A stretch of DNA of 21,985 nt from JBDKTK01 sp964556675. GTDB lineage: Bacteria; Desulfobacterota; Syntrophia; Syntrophales; UBA4778. Location: positions 1 through 21,985 of the forward strand of contig CAZKYN010000023.1 in NCBI GenBank assembly GCA_964556675.1, given 5' to 3'. How positions within the stretch are numbered: position 1 is the stretch's first letter; every line of letters starts with the position of its first letter. The notes below the pieces were generated by a model that had not been told where the DNA came from, ran no database searches, and saw only the letters and a list, made by a program, of their open reading frames with translations. The translations under genes were made by a program, and so were the position numbers. Shown here one piece after another: positions 15,538 through 21,985 of the stretch.

Positions 15538-16587
15538 TTGATAAATTTAGCAAAGCTTTTCTCAAACAAAAAAGGCACTCTCGGAATTGATATCGGCGCA
15601 AGCTCGATCAAGCTGGTTGAAATCAGCGAGTCGAGCAGCGGCTATGTCTTAAATCATATCTATTATGAACCTCTTCCCGGCGATTTGATTTCGGATCTCT
15701 CCGAAGCCGCTCAGAATGAGCTGGTGAGCCGCTTAAAATACGTTATCAAGCAAAGCGGCACTTCCGCATCGAATACGGTCACTTCGCTTCCCGGGCATTC
15801 AGTCATAATCAAAAAATCCGCTTTTCCGCCTCTGGAAAGGAATGAATTGAGAGAACTCATCCATGACGAGGCGGACAAATACCTCCCGATTGAAAATATA
15901 AACGATGTGTATTTCGATTTCCAGGTCTTGGGGGAAAGCGAGAATGCGGCAGGGATGAACGACGTCCTGCTTGTAGCTGCGAGAAAAGAAATAATCGAAT
16001 CATATGTTAATATCTTTAAGAAAGCGGGACTCAAGCTTGTTGTGGTTGATGTCGATACATTTGCTTTGGAGACAATGTTCGAGGCAAATTATGAAATCGA
16101 CGAGCGCGACACAGTGTTCATAATCAATATCGGGGCAAGCATTACTAATATAAATGTCATAAAACAGAACGGCTCCATTTTCTCGCGGGATTTCTCTCTG
16201 GGCGGGAATTCGATAACGGATGCAATAAGGCAGAAGATGTCGGTCGGCCCGGAAGAAGCCGAACAGATGAAACGAAACGGGTCTGACTTCGATCTTCTGG
16301 AATTCGCCGAACCCATAATGATGGAAATCGAGAGGTCCGTCGATTATTTCCGGTCGGCTTTCTCGGGCGAGTATATCAAGCAAATCCTCCTGAGCGGCGG
16401 GTCGGCCAAGATAAAAGGGTTCCCCGAATCTCTCATGCAGCGTTTGAGCATTGAAACCGAGATTGCCAACCCGTTCCGGAATATTTCCCTGGGCGAAAAG
16501 CTTGACCCGGAATGGATCCACGAAATGGCTCCGCTGTTCTGCGCTTGTGTCGGCCTCGGGTTAAGGAGAAAGGGAGATAAATGGTAA
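15538..16587 (+). CDS. pilM: Type IV pilus assembly protein PilM
   Basis: PilM is an actin-fold cytoplasmic ATP-binding protein that docks on the N-terminal tail of PilN and links the cytoplasmic pilus motor to the periplasmic alignment complex. The 349 residues show the phosphate-1 motif GTLGIDIGASSIKLVE (about 14-29), the DEADKYLP segment, the phosphate-2 region VFIINIGASITNINV and the adenosine motif ILLSGGSAKIKGF. TTG at 15538 is chosen because TGAGG lies 7 nt upstream and the protein begins as homologues do. The 3' end overlaps pilN by 7 nt. Confidence 0.95.
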   Translation: MINLAKLFSNKKGTLGIDIGASSIKLVEISESSSGYVLNHIYYEPLPGDLISDLSEAAQNELVSRLKYVIKQSGTSASNTVTSLPGHSVIIKKSAFPPLERNELRELIHDEADKYLPIENINDVYFDFQVLGESENAAGMNDVLLVAARKEIIESYVNIFKKAGLKLVVVDVDTFALETMFEANYEIDERDTVFIINIGASITNINVIKQNGSIFSRDFSLGGNSITDAIRQKMSVGPEEAEQMKRNGSDFDLLEFAEPIMMEIERSVDYFRSAFSGEYIKQILLSGGSAKIKGFPESLMQRLSIETEIANPFRNISLGEKLDPEWIHEMAPLFCACVGLGLRRKGDKW

Positions 16588-17183
16588 AAATAAATCTCCT
16601 TCCGTACCAGCAGCAGCAAAGGTCCGACAGTGCAATTCGGAAGCTTATTCTGGCTGTTTCCGGCGTTGCTGCGGTTCTGCTCCTTATCGGTGCGGTTCAT
16701 CTCTACCTTATCATGCAGGTGGGATCTCTCGATGAGAAGCTCAAGACCGAACAGGAACGCTTGACTGAGCTTACGGCGATAGCCGGTGAAATAAATCAGG
16801 TGAAAATCGACAAAAAAACACTCGAGAAGAAGCTGCAGATAATCAAATCGCTCGAAGAAAACCGTCTCAAGCCGGTTATCATGCTTGATGAAATTACGAC
16901 CAGCGTGCCGGCAAACCAGATCTGGCTGACTACCCTGGCAGGTTCGGCGGAAGGAATCAGACTGGAAGGAATGGCGAGAGACAATGCCGCAATTGCCCGG
17001 TTCATGAACAATCTGGAAAGGACGGCCAAATTTACGGCAGTGGATCTATTGACGTCAAAGCAATCCCTGATAGCGAATAACAAGTTGCAGGCGTTTACAC
17101 TTTCCTGCGCTTTGAAGCAGCCTGATACGGGCCAGGTTGCCGAGGGAGACAAAGCGCCGGCCAAAGGTTCGGACAAAAAATGA
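16581..17183 (+). CDS. pilN: Type IV pilus assembly protein PilN
   Basis: PilN is an inner-membrane protein. Its short cytoplasmic tail carries the INLLP motif (residues 4-8) that binds PilM. A transmembrane helix (about 22-47) follows, then a periplasmic coiled coil (about 50-95, MQVGSLDEKLKTEQERL onward) and a ferredoxin-like domain (about 96-180) that pairs with PilO. All elements are visible in the 200 residues. AAGGAG and GGGAG lie just before the ATG, and the start overlaps the pilM stop. A charged Lys/Asp-rich tail follows the last domain. Confidence 0.94.
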   Translation: MVKINLLPYQQQQRSDSAIRKLILAVSGVAAVLLLIGAVHLYLIMQVGSLDEKLKTEQERLTELTAIAGEINQVKIDKKTLEKKLQIIKSLEENRLKPVIMLDEITTSVPANQIWLTTLAGSAEGIRLEGMARDNAAIARFMNNLERTAKFTAVDLLTSKQSLIANNKLQAFTLSCALKQPDTGQVAEGDKAPAKGSDKK

Positions 17184-17785
17184 AAATCAAGCTGGACTTT
17201 TTGAAAAAAATCCCCCCGAAGCAGAGGTATTTGCTTATAGGTCTTGCCGTATTGGCTGTCGGCTACGTCTATTTTTATTTCCTGTTCCAGCCTGTGTATG
17301 AGAAAAAGAGCGAGCTTGATAGGAAGCTTGCCGAACTGAGCCAGCAGATAGCGGCTAAACAGCAGATTGTCAATGAGATTCAGAAGGGAAAAAAGGAAAT
17401 AAGCCTCCTGAAGAGCAACTTGGACATGGCGCTCACGAAGCTTCCGGACCAGAAGGAAATACCCAGTCTCCTCGCGGCAATATCGGAATCAGGGAAAGAG
17501 CAAGGCCTGGATTTCCTGTTATTTGAGCCTGCACCCCCGGTGCAGAAGGAATTTTATATGGAAATTCCCGTTAAGATAACTGTCCTGGGCAATTTTCACA
17601 GTACGGTCATCTTTTTCGAAAAAATAGCGAAGCTGTCACGGATAGTAAACATAGCTGACGTGAACATGATGAACACCAGGACCAAAGGCGAACACACTCA
17701 ACTCAGCACTTCGTGCTTAATTCAGACCTATATGTTCAATGAGAAAGCGGCTCCCAGTGAAAAAACCGATAAAAAGAAAAAGTAG
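17180..17785 (+). CDS. pilO: Type IV pilus assembly protein PilO
   Basis: PilO is an inner-membrane protein that heterodimerises with PilN and contacts PilP. The 201-residue product has a short basic tail, a transmembrane helix (about 17-37, YLLIGLAVLAVGYVYFYFLF), a coiled coil (about 40-80, KKSELDRKLAELSQQIAAKQ) and a C-terminal ferredoxin-like fold (about 85-185, with GLDFLLFEPAPPVQKEFYMEIPVKI). The start forms an ATGA overlap with pilN. The 3' end overlaps pilP in a different frame. Confidence 0.94.
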   Translation: MKIKLDFLKKIPPKQRYLLIGLAVLAVGYVYFYFLFQPVYEKKSELDRKLAELSQQIAAKQQIVNEIQKGKKEISLLKSNLDMALTKLPDQKEIPSLLAAISESGKEQGLDFLLFEPAPPVQKEFYMEIPVKITVLGNFHSTVIFFEKIAKLSRIVNIADVNMMNTRTKGEHTQLSTSCLIQTYMFNEKAAPSEKTDKKKK

Positions 17786-18248
17786 CTGCTTTTTCGCGGC
17801 AGCCCTCATTTCCCTGATTTTTTGCGTTTTTGCCGTATCGGAGGGAAGCTCCCAGGAAAGCGGCGCCGACGCAAATGCGTCTTATCATTACAACCCTAAA
17901 GGCAAGATAGATCCTTTTAAACCCCTTGTCAGGGAGATAGTGGCTGCAAAAAAAGAAGTCAAGCCCAGATCCATGGCGGGGTTGACGGCCTTGGAAAGGT
18001 TCGGTCTTGAGCAATTGAAGCTGGTGGGCATAGGCAGCTATGAGAAGACCCGCATCGCTGTAATTACAGACCCGAAAGGAAAGAGTTATATTCTGGTTCG
18101 CGGGTCCGCAATAGGCCCCAACAGGGGCAAGGTGGCGGACATACTATCCGACCAGATTATAATTGAAGAAGAAATCTCCGGAGAGGGCAGGAGAAAATTC
18201 AGGCGAATACCATTGCTGTTGTACAAGGAGGAAAGCGAGGAAAAATAA
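17739..18248 (+). CDS. pilP: Type IV pilus assembly protein PilP
   Basis: PilP links the PilN/PilO inner-membrane ring to the PilQ secretin across the periplasm. The 169-residue product has a basic N-terminus and hydrophobic segment (about 17-33), a flexible linker with YHYNPKGKIDPFKPL (the segment that binds PilN/PilO in homologues) and a small beta domain (about 75-160, LTALERFGLEQLKLVGIG onward, with KSYILVRGSAIGPNRGKV) that contacts the secretin. PilP is usually a lipoprotein. Here the cysteine context is SLIFC, a poor lipobox, so it may carry a cleaved signal peptide or remain anchored by the helix. ATG 17739 is the longest start; GTG 17757 (MKKPIKRKSS) is a credible alternative. It overlaps pilO by 47 nt (29 nt from the GTG). 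Confidence 0.92.
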   Translation: MRKRLPVKKPIKRKSSCFFAAALISLIFCVFAVSEGSSQESGADANASYHYNPKGKIDPFKPLVREIVAAKKEVKPRSMAGLTALERFGLEQLKLVGIGSYEKTRIAVITDPKGKSYILVRGSAIGPNRGKVADILSDQIIIEEEISGEGRRKFRRIPLLLYKEESEEK

Positions 18249-19471
18249 TGAGCAGGCGCCTATTAATAATATTGCTTTCAACAGTTATTCTTGCCGTCTG
18301 TCCTGTCATGGCGGCTGCAGCAGATGGTCCTGATTCCGTAAATGCCCCGAACGGGAAAGGCAGCGCATCGACTATAAAGGACGCGTACAAGTTCAAAGGC
18401 AGGCTGGTATCTCTCGATTTTCAGGATGCCAGCATTAAAAATGTCTTTCGGGTCATTACGGAATTGAGCGGAGTCAATATAGTCTCCGGCGAGGATGTCA
18501 AAGGCAATATAACTGTGCATATGAAGAATGTGCCTTGGGACCAGGCGCTGGAAACAATACTGGACACAAACGCCCTTGGCATGAAAAAGTTCGGCAACGT
18601 GATCGCGGTCTTCCCCGTAGACAAAATGAAGAAAGCCGAAGAGGAGAGGCTCAAGGAAGATGTTGCCCGGGGCATGAAACCCCAGATATCGATCGAAGCT
18701 AAAATCATTGAAGCCAACGCGAACTTTGCGAGAAGGATTGGAGTGCAGTGGGGAGTCGGTGTCTCGTCCGGGAACTACTGGAGCGGCTTCACGACGAAGC
18801 TCATGTCCGCCGATCTCGTACCCCTGAACCGCAGTCTGGGTGTCGCAGGCGCCAACTATGCGGCCAATCTGGGAGCCAACCTGGTTGCGCCGTCCATCGG
18901 AGTAATTTATAAAACCTCCAAGGCCTTCGTCGATCTGGATATTTCAGCCTTGGAGAGCATCGGCGAATTAAGGACCATTTCCTCACCGAAAATAACAACC
19001 CTCGACAGCATCAAGGCGTACATTAAACAGGGCACCGAGATTCCTTACATAGTCCAGGAGATCACCAACGGGGTTGCCGTGCGGAACGTTACTTTCAAAG
19101 AGGCTGTCCTGCAATTGGAAGTGAAGCCGATCATAACACCGGATGAGAGAATTTCACTTGAGATTAAGGCCAAGAACGACAGCCCGGATTACGCAACTAT
19201 GCGCGACAGGGCGCTCGAGAACCCGCCGATTAACAAAAGTGAAGTGTCTTCTACTCTGGTGATCAAAGATGGAGATACGGTCATAGTGGGCGGGATCCGG
19301 TATAATTATGACCAAAAAGGAACCAGCGGTGTCCCCTGGCTGCATCAGATCCCGTTCCTCGGCTGGATGTTCAAGTACCAGGAACTTGCCCAGGAGTCGA
19401 AAGAACTCCTTATATTTCTTACTCCCAGAATAGTCCGGGAAGGACAGATAGCCGAGAAGAACAGAATCTGA
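18248..19471 (+). CDS. pilQ: Type IV pilus secretin PilQ, compact form
   Basis: PilQ forms the outer-membrane gated channel for the pilus. A signal peptide (about 1-25, ending MAAAADG) precedes an N0/STN domain (about 50-125, LVSLDFQDASIKNVFRVITE, NVPWDQALETILDTNAL). After a charged linker (126-144) the sequence enters the secretin core directly (QISIEAKIIEANANFARRIGVQW, about 146 on), which is complete through VGGIRYNYDQ and VPWLHQIPFLGWMFK to LLIFLTPRIV. At 407 residues it is far shorter than typical PilQ (600-900). It lacks AMIN peptidoglycan-binding domains and shows no N1 (NolW-like) domain between N0 and the core. There is no frameshift or other sign of decay. The TAATG junction couples it to pilP. 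Confidence 0.93.
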   Translation: MSRRLLIILLSTVILAVCPVMAAAADGPDSVNAPNGKGSASTIKDAYKFKGRLVSLDFQDASIKNVFRVITELSGVNIVSGEDVKGNITVHMKNVPWDQALETILDTNALGMKKFGNVIAVFPVDKMKKAEEERLKEDVARGMKPQISIEAKIIEANANFARRIGVQWGVGVSSGNYWSGFTTKLMSADLVPLNRSLGVAGANYAANLGANLVAPSIGVIYKTSKAFVDLDISALESIGELRTISSPKITTLDSIKAYIKQGTEIPYIVQEITNGVAVRNVTFKEAVLQLEVKPIITPDERISLEIKAKNDSPDYATMRDRALENPPINKSEVSSTLVIKDGDTVIVGGIRYNYDQKGTSGVPWLHQIPFLGWMFKYQELAQESKELLIFLTPRIVREGQIAEKNRI

Positions 19472-19479
19472 TTTCGGAC

Positions 19480-19566
19480 GCCTGAAAAGGGCAAACCATT
19501 CGAAAGGGTGGCGCGCAAAGCTACTGGCCTAAGTCCGTGAAGGATAAGGTGGCAGGGTTGCCGGGC
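19480..19566 (+). ncRNA. Cyclic di-GMP-I (GEMM-I) riboswitch aptamer
   Basis: The sequence matches the GEMM-I consensus over its full length. P1 closes with GCCTG (19480-19484) against CGGGC (19562-19566). The core GGGCAAACC (19489-19497) is followed by the P1b hairpin CCATTC-GAAA-GGGTGG (19496-19511) with its GNRA tetraloop. Then come the junction GCGCAAAG, the short helix CTACTGG and CCTAAG (19529-19534), which with TAAGG forms a near-canonical 11-nt tetraloop receptor capped by TCC-GTGAA-GGA. The conserved GGTGGCAGGGTTGCC closes it. By alignment with the V. cholerae Vc2 aptamer, the ligand-contacting bases G20 and C92 correspond to G19490 and C19553. A G at the first position favours c-di-GMP over the cGAMP-selective variants, which carry A. 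It lies 8 nt after the pilQ stop and controls the minor pilin/pilY1 genes. A weak promoter inside pilQ (TATATT at 19411-19416) is possible. Confidence 0.93.
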
Positions 19567-19599
19567 AAAGATCATATGAGTACCTATCCCTGCCTGCCC
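19551..19599 (+). promoter_or_regulatory. Putative riboswitch expression platform (anti-aptamer pairing)
   Basis: GGCAGGG (19551-19557), part of the 3' strand of the aptamer that includes the C92 equivalent, is perfectly complementary to CCCTGCC (19588-19594). GGGCA (19563-19567), the P1 3' strand, is complementary to TGCCC (19595-19599). Either pairing would destroy the ligand-binding fold. The following sequence is an A-run, not a T-run, so no intrinsic terminator is formed; translational or Rho-based control is more likely. Inferred from complementarity only. Confidence 0.5.
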
Positions 19600-19632
19600 A
19601 AAAAAAATCATTATAACCCAAAGGCAATAGCT

Positions 19633-20103
19633 TTGAACACGAACAAAGGATTCTCCTTAACCGAATTGATGGTCGTGATCGCCATAATCGGCATCATGGC
19701 AGTGGTCGCGGTCCCCGCTTTTAACCATTATGCGGTGAATGCGAACCTGAAGACCGCAGCACGGGATTTAGTTTCCGATATCGTGGAATTGAAGGAAAGG
19801 GCCATAGCGGAAAACAGGCAGTATATGATCGAATTCATGCCGGATTCCAACCAATATACAATCAACCAGGGGACATACGGCGGTGGACCCTATAATGTCG
19901 TTCAGACAAGGTCGCTATCAAACATCAGCAAAGATATCAGGATCTCAAACGTGGTACTCGGCTCAGGCAGGAGTATATTTTTTGCAACCAGGGGGTTTTC
20001 ATCGCCGGCAGGGAATATTACTTTGACAAACAGCCATAACTCTACTGCCGTGGTGAGAGTTACTCTTTCGGGACGGGCCTATGCTCAGTTCAATATGCAA
20101 TGA
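19633..20103 (+). CDS. fimT: Minor pilin, FimT/GspH-like
   Basis: A type IV prepilin-like protein, with the leader peptide MNTNKG cut by prepilin peptidase before FSLTELMVVIAIIGIMAVVAVPAF. Glu at mature position 5 is present. The rest (about 40-155) is a GspH/FimT globular domain (LKTAARDLVSDIVELKERAIAENRQYMIEF). Such proteins form the priming tip complex of the pilus. I choose TTG 19633: AAAGG (19620-19624) sits eight bases upstream and a short leader results. In-frame ATG 19576 and GTG 19537 exist, but the first has a poor ribosome site and both lie in the riboswitch platform or aptamer. The riboswitch directly upstream is likely to set expression. The gene overlaps pilV by 23 nt. Confidence 0.88.
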   Translation: MNTNKGFSLTELMVVIAIIGIMAVVAVPAFNHYAVNANLKTAARDLVSDIVELKERAIAENRQYMIEFMPDSNQYTINQGTYGGGPYNVVQTRSLSNISKDIRISNVVLGSGRSIFFATRGFSSPAGNITLTNSHNSTAVVRVTLSGRAYAQFNMQ

Positions 20104-20497
20104 CAAGGGGTTTGGCATAACAGAAGTGATTGTCGCGATCCTGCTGGTGTCGGTGGGAGTGATTGCGCTTTTGGCGACCCAGCCGTCCTCCTGGAACCTG
20201 GCCGGAAGGAGCGATAACCTCGGCAGGGCGGCGGGAATCCTGCAGAGCGAATTGAGCATGAACGAAGCCCTCATAATGAATCCCCTGGTGGCCATACCTG
20301 CAAGTCAGGCTAGAACTATTTACGTGAGCGGCCAGGGCTCCAGCCAACCCGGAGATGCTTCGTATACTGTCACGACTACTGTAGAACTGGTCTCGACGGG
20401 GGTCTGGAGGGTAAGGGCAACAGTAACCTGGCCGTCAAATTCGACCGGCATAACCGACAGCATGATAGTTACGCGGCAGGAGCCGTACCGATACTGA
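20081..20497 (+). CDS. pilV: Minor pilin PilV-like
   Basis: Prepilin-like protein of 138 residues. Leader MLSSICNDKG is followed by the cleavage site and hydrophobic helix FGITEVIVAILLVSVGVIALL, with Glu at mature position 5. A small globular domain with a SYTVTTTVELVSTGVWRVRATVTW strand pattern follows. PilV-type minor pilins join PilW, PilX, FimT/FimU and PilE in the tip complex that primes assembly and carries PilY1. ATG 20081 is the only suitable start and lies inside the fimT 3' end. The Shine-Dalgarno sequence is weak, so translational coupling is probable. The stop overlaps the pilW ATG (TGATG). Confidence 0.85.
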   Translation: MLSSICNDKGFGITEVIVAILLVSVGVIALLATQPSSWNLAGRSDNLGRAAGILQSELSMNEALIMNPLVAIPASQARTIYVSGQGSSQPGDASYTVTTTVELVSTGVWRVRATVTWPSNSTGITDSMIVTRQEPYRY

Positions 20498-21183
20498 TGA
20501 AAAGATTCAGGCAACAAGGATTTACACTTGTCGAACTTGTAGTCGCTCTGGCGATAGGCATGGTAGTGCTTGCCGCGATTTATAACGTGGTCCAGACCGG
20601 CTTGCGATCGTCTTCTTCGTTGGAGAGGAAGGTGACTGCCGGCCAGGATGTCAGGGCTGCCCTGGAGTTGATGGCGATGGAAATCAGGATGGCATCATAC
20701 AACCCGAATTTTGCAACCGGCATGTGGATAAATCAGAATGGTACGCTTTCAGCCTTGCAGGAAAGCAAGGGAATTCAGCAGGCCACGGCCAACTCGATCC
20801 TGATAGAAATGGATGTCAATGGTAATTCAATGATTGATTACCCTTCGGACGAATGCATTCTGTATAGCCTCGATACAGCAAACAGGTACATTATAAGAAA
20901 TATAGGCAGCAATCAGCCATTTTTGGGGGCCCTTCCCGGTAGTACACAGGAAAGAACGGTAAGGGTCATCAACGGGGACCTGAATATCCCTGTTTTCACA
21001 TACTATGATGGTAAGGGCGATGTGATTCCGGCTGCCACTTTCCCCGCCGCCCTCGAAAATATCCGAAGGATAGAAATAGTCCTGGCGGTCGAGACAGATG
21101 ACATTGACATCAACTCGGGGCAAAGGAAGAGAATGATTTATTCCACCAGCATTATACCGAGGAACCATGTTTCGAGTCCGTAA
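20497..21183 (+). CDS. pilW: Minor pilin PilW-like
   Basis: Prepilin-like protein of 228 residues: leader MKRFRQQG, then FTLVELVVALAIGMVVLAAIY with Glu at mature position 5. A larger C-terminal domain (about 50-225) fits the PilW/GspJ group (RAALELMAMEIRMASYNPN, then SILIEMDVNGNSMIDYPSDE). The latter resembles an acidic D-x-N-x-N loop that might bind a metal ion; that is speculative. The start overlaps the pilV stop by one base and the end overlaps pilX by 17 nt. Its position third in the cluster is the usual one. Confidence 0.88.
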   Translation: MKRFRQQGFTLVELVVALAIGMVVLAAIYNVVQTGLRSSSSLERKVTAGQDVRAALELMAMEIRMASYNPNFATGMWINQNGTLSALQESKGIQQATANSILIEMDVNGNSMIDYPSDECILYSLDTANRYIIRNIGSNQPFLGALPGSTQERTVRVINGDLNIPVFTYYDGKGDVIPAATFPAALENIRRIEIVLAVETDDIDINSGQRKRMIYSTSIIPRNHVSSP

Positions 21184-21661
21184 TTTCATCCAAAAAACTC
21201 TGAAACCGGAGGACGGAGGCGGTTTTGCCCTGATCGTGGCGCTGCTGTCCAACATGGTGCTGCTCGCTTTTTGTGTGCTCTCCGTCTGGATAGCGACCAA
21301 AGATATAAGGATAAGCTCCAGGATGGTTGGGGAAAAACTGGCCCTCGATGCTGCGGAATCCGGCATTCACCAGATGATGGCCGATTTCAACCCGGAAGAC
21401 CTGGCCGCCTCGCAGCGCACTGATATCCAGATAGACCCTCAGAACAGCAATTCACTCTATTCGGTTTCGACTCCCGCAAGGCCGATTACCGGGCCGATGA
21501 TGATTCCGCTGCCCGGATATTCCATTGGGGGAGGCCAGCAATGGGGACAGACCAGGTACAACACAACCGTAACCGGAACAAACACTAAATACAACTCAAG
21601 GGTGGAGATCGAAGTGGGCATCGGCTACGGCCCCATCGAAATCACCACCATGTCAAGATAG
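21167..21661 (+). CDS. pilX: Minor pilin-like protein PilX
   Basis: The product of 164 residues has a 19-residue basic leader ending GGG and a hydrophobic segment FALIVALLSNMVLLAFCVLSVW typical of the PilX N-terminal domain. Glu at mature position 5 is replaced by the hydrophobic FALIV pattern, as is common in PilX and GspK-type tip proteins. The following helix (DIRISSRMVGEKLALDAAESGIHQMM) matches the AxxAAExG pattern of PilX. The remainder is glycine/threonine-rich and not recognisable. The ATG lies in the pilW 3' end. It is followed by pilY1 after 22 nt, the standard partner. Confidence 0.85.
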   Translation: MFRVRNFIQKTLKPEDGGGFALIVALLSNMVLLAFCVLSVWIATKDIRISSRMVGEKLALDAAESGIHQMMADFNPEDLAASQRTDIQIDPQNSNSLYSVSTPARPITGPMMIPLPGYSIGGGQQWGQTRYNTTVTGTNTKYNSRVEIEVGIGYGPIEITTMSR

Positions 21662-21683
21662 GACTCCGGAGGGGGACCCCGAA

Positions 21684-21985
21684 ATGAAAGTAAAAATATG
21701 TGCCCTAATTGCGCTTTTCATGTTTGCCCTGCCTTTTTATGCATTGGGCCAGGATCTGACGGAAGACGAAACCGCCCTGTTCACTTCGGTTGCCCCGGAC
21801 GCCCTGCTCTTGTTTGACCTTTCAGGGAGTATGAACTGGACCCCGGCGGGCAGCAAAATGTATATCTCGTCAGCCAATGCGTGCGGTAACAACAACATCC
21901 CATATTATGCGGAAAGCTCGACAGGCCATGACAAGGCCTGCACGATCGATTCCTCCTCCGTCCCGAAATACAGCAATTCAACCTG
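21684..21985 (+). CDS. pilY1: PilY1-like pilus tip adhesin / von Willebrand A protein (3' end outside window)
   Basis: Only the first 100 codons are present; the frame is open to the window edge. A signal peptide (about 1-22, ICALIALFMFALPFYALG) is followed by a short linker and APDALLLFDLSGSMNWTP. Here D45-x-S47-x-S49 is the metal-ion-dependent adhesion site motif of a von Willebrand A domain. This opening, with two or more cysteines in the next segment, is typical of PilY1. The Shine-Dalgarno run GGAGGGGG lies ahead of ATG 21684. PilY1 caps the pilus tip, promotes extension, acts as an adhesin and, in Pseudomonas, signals surface contact into c-di-GMP production. Known PilY1 proteins exceed 1000 residues, with a beta-propeller and EF-hand-like calcium site lying beyond this window. 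Confidence 0.85.
   Translation, partial: MKVKICALIALFMFALPFYALGQDLTEDETALFTSVAPDALLLFDLSGSMNWTPAGSKMYISSANACGNNNIPYYAESSTGHDKACTIDSSSVPKYSNST

Noticed and set aside
1..21985. CRISPR arrays, insertion sequences, phage or defence genes
   Set aside because: No regularly spaced direct repeats, transposase-like proteins or terminal inverted repeats were seen; all genes fit conserved core or pilus functions.

Overview
This window is an uninterrupted, entirely plus-strand stretch of housekeeping and cell-envelope genes from a Gram-negative bacterium. Evidence for an outer membrane is the PilQ secretin with a PilM-N-O-P inner-membrane complex. The order rimP-nusA-infB-ylxP-rbfA-nrnA-truB-rpsO-pnp-M16 peptidase-dut, a DUF39 homocysteine-biosynthesis gene and GEMM-type riboswitch control of pilus genes together resemble Desulfobacterota (the former Deltaproteobacteria, Geobacter/Syntrophus-like). 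That placement is inference from gene content and synteny; no rRNA is present. Spacing is tight, many genes overlap by 1-30 nt, and TTG starts are frequent.

Region 1 (1-2405): the 3' part of murA (peptidoglycan precursor synthesis) overlaps hisD (last two steps of histidine synthesis). Region 2 (2402-2529): a promoter-like element and a tRNA-Gly(CCC) gene. Region 3 (2530-13864): a leader with a strong intrinsic-terminator hairpin, then the classic nus/pnp operon of transcription, translation initiation, ribosome maturation and RNA turnover: rimP, nusA, infB, ylxP (DUF503), rbfA, nrnA, truB, rpsO, pnp, followed by an M16 zinc protease and dut. A tRNA ahead of rimP parallels the metY-rimP-nusA layout of E. 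coli. Region 4 (13877-15046): a DUF39 protein probably making homocysteine from aspartate semialdehyde, followed by an 11-bp hairpin.

Region 5 (15112-19471): a promoter-like element, a small FtsB/DivIC-like division protein, and the type IV pilus alignment/secretin genes pilM, pilN, pilO, pilP and an unusually compact pilQ. Region 6 (19480-21985): a c-di-GMP-I (GEMM-I) riboswitch lying between pilQ and a cluster of minor pilins (fimT/gspH-like, pilV, pilW, pilX), ending in the 5' end of pilY1 with its von Willebrand A metal-site motif. The riboswitch is the most notable element. It places the minor pilin/PilY1 priming and adhesion module, but not the upstream pilMNOPQ machine, under direct second-messenger RNA control. 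In other bacteria PilY1 itself feeds surface contact into c-di-GMP signalling, so a feedback loop is conceivable.

No insertion sequence, CRISPR array, phage gene or obvious recent transfer was seen. No gene-free gap exceeds about 185 nt.
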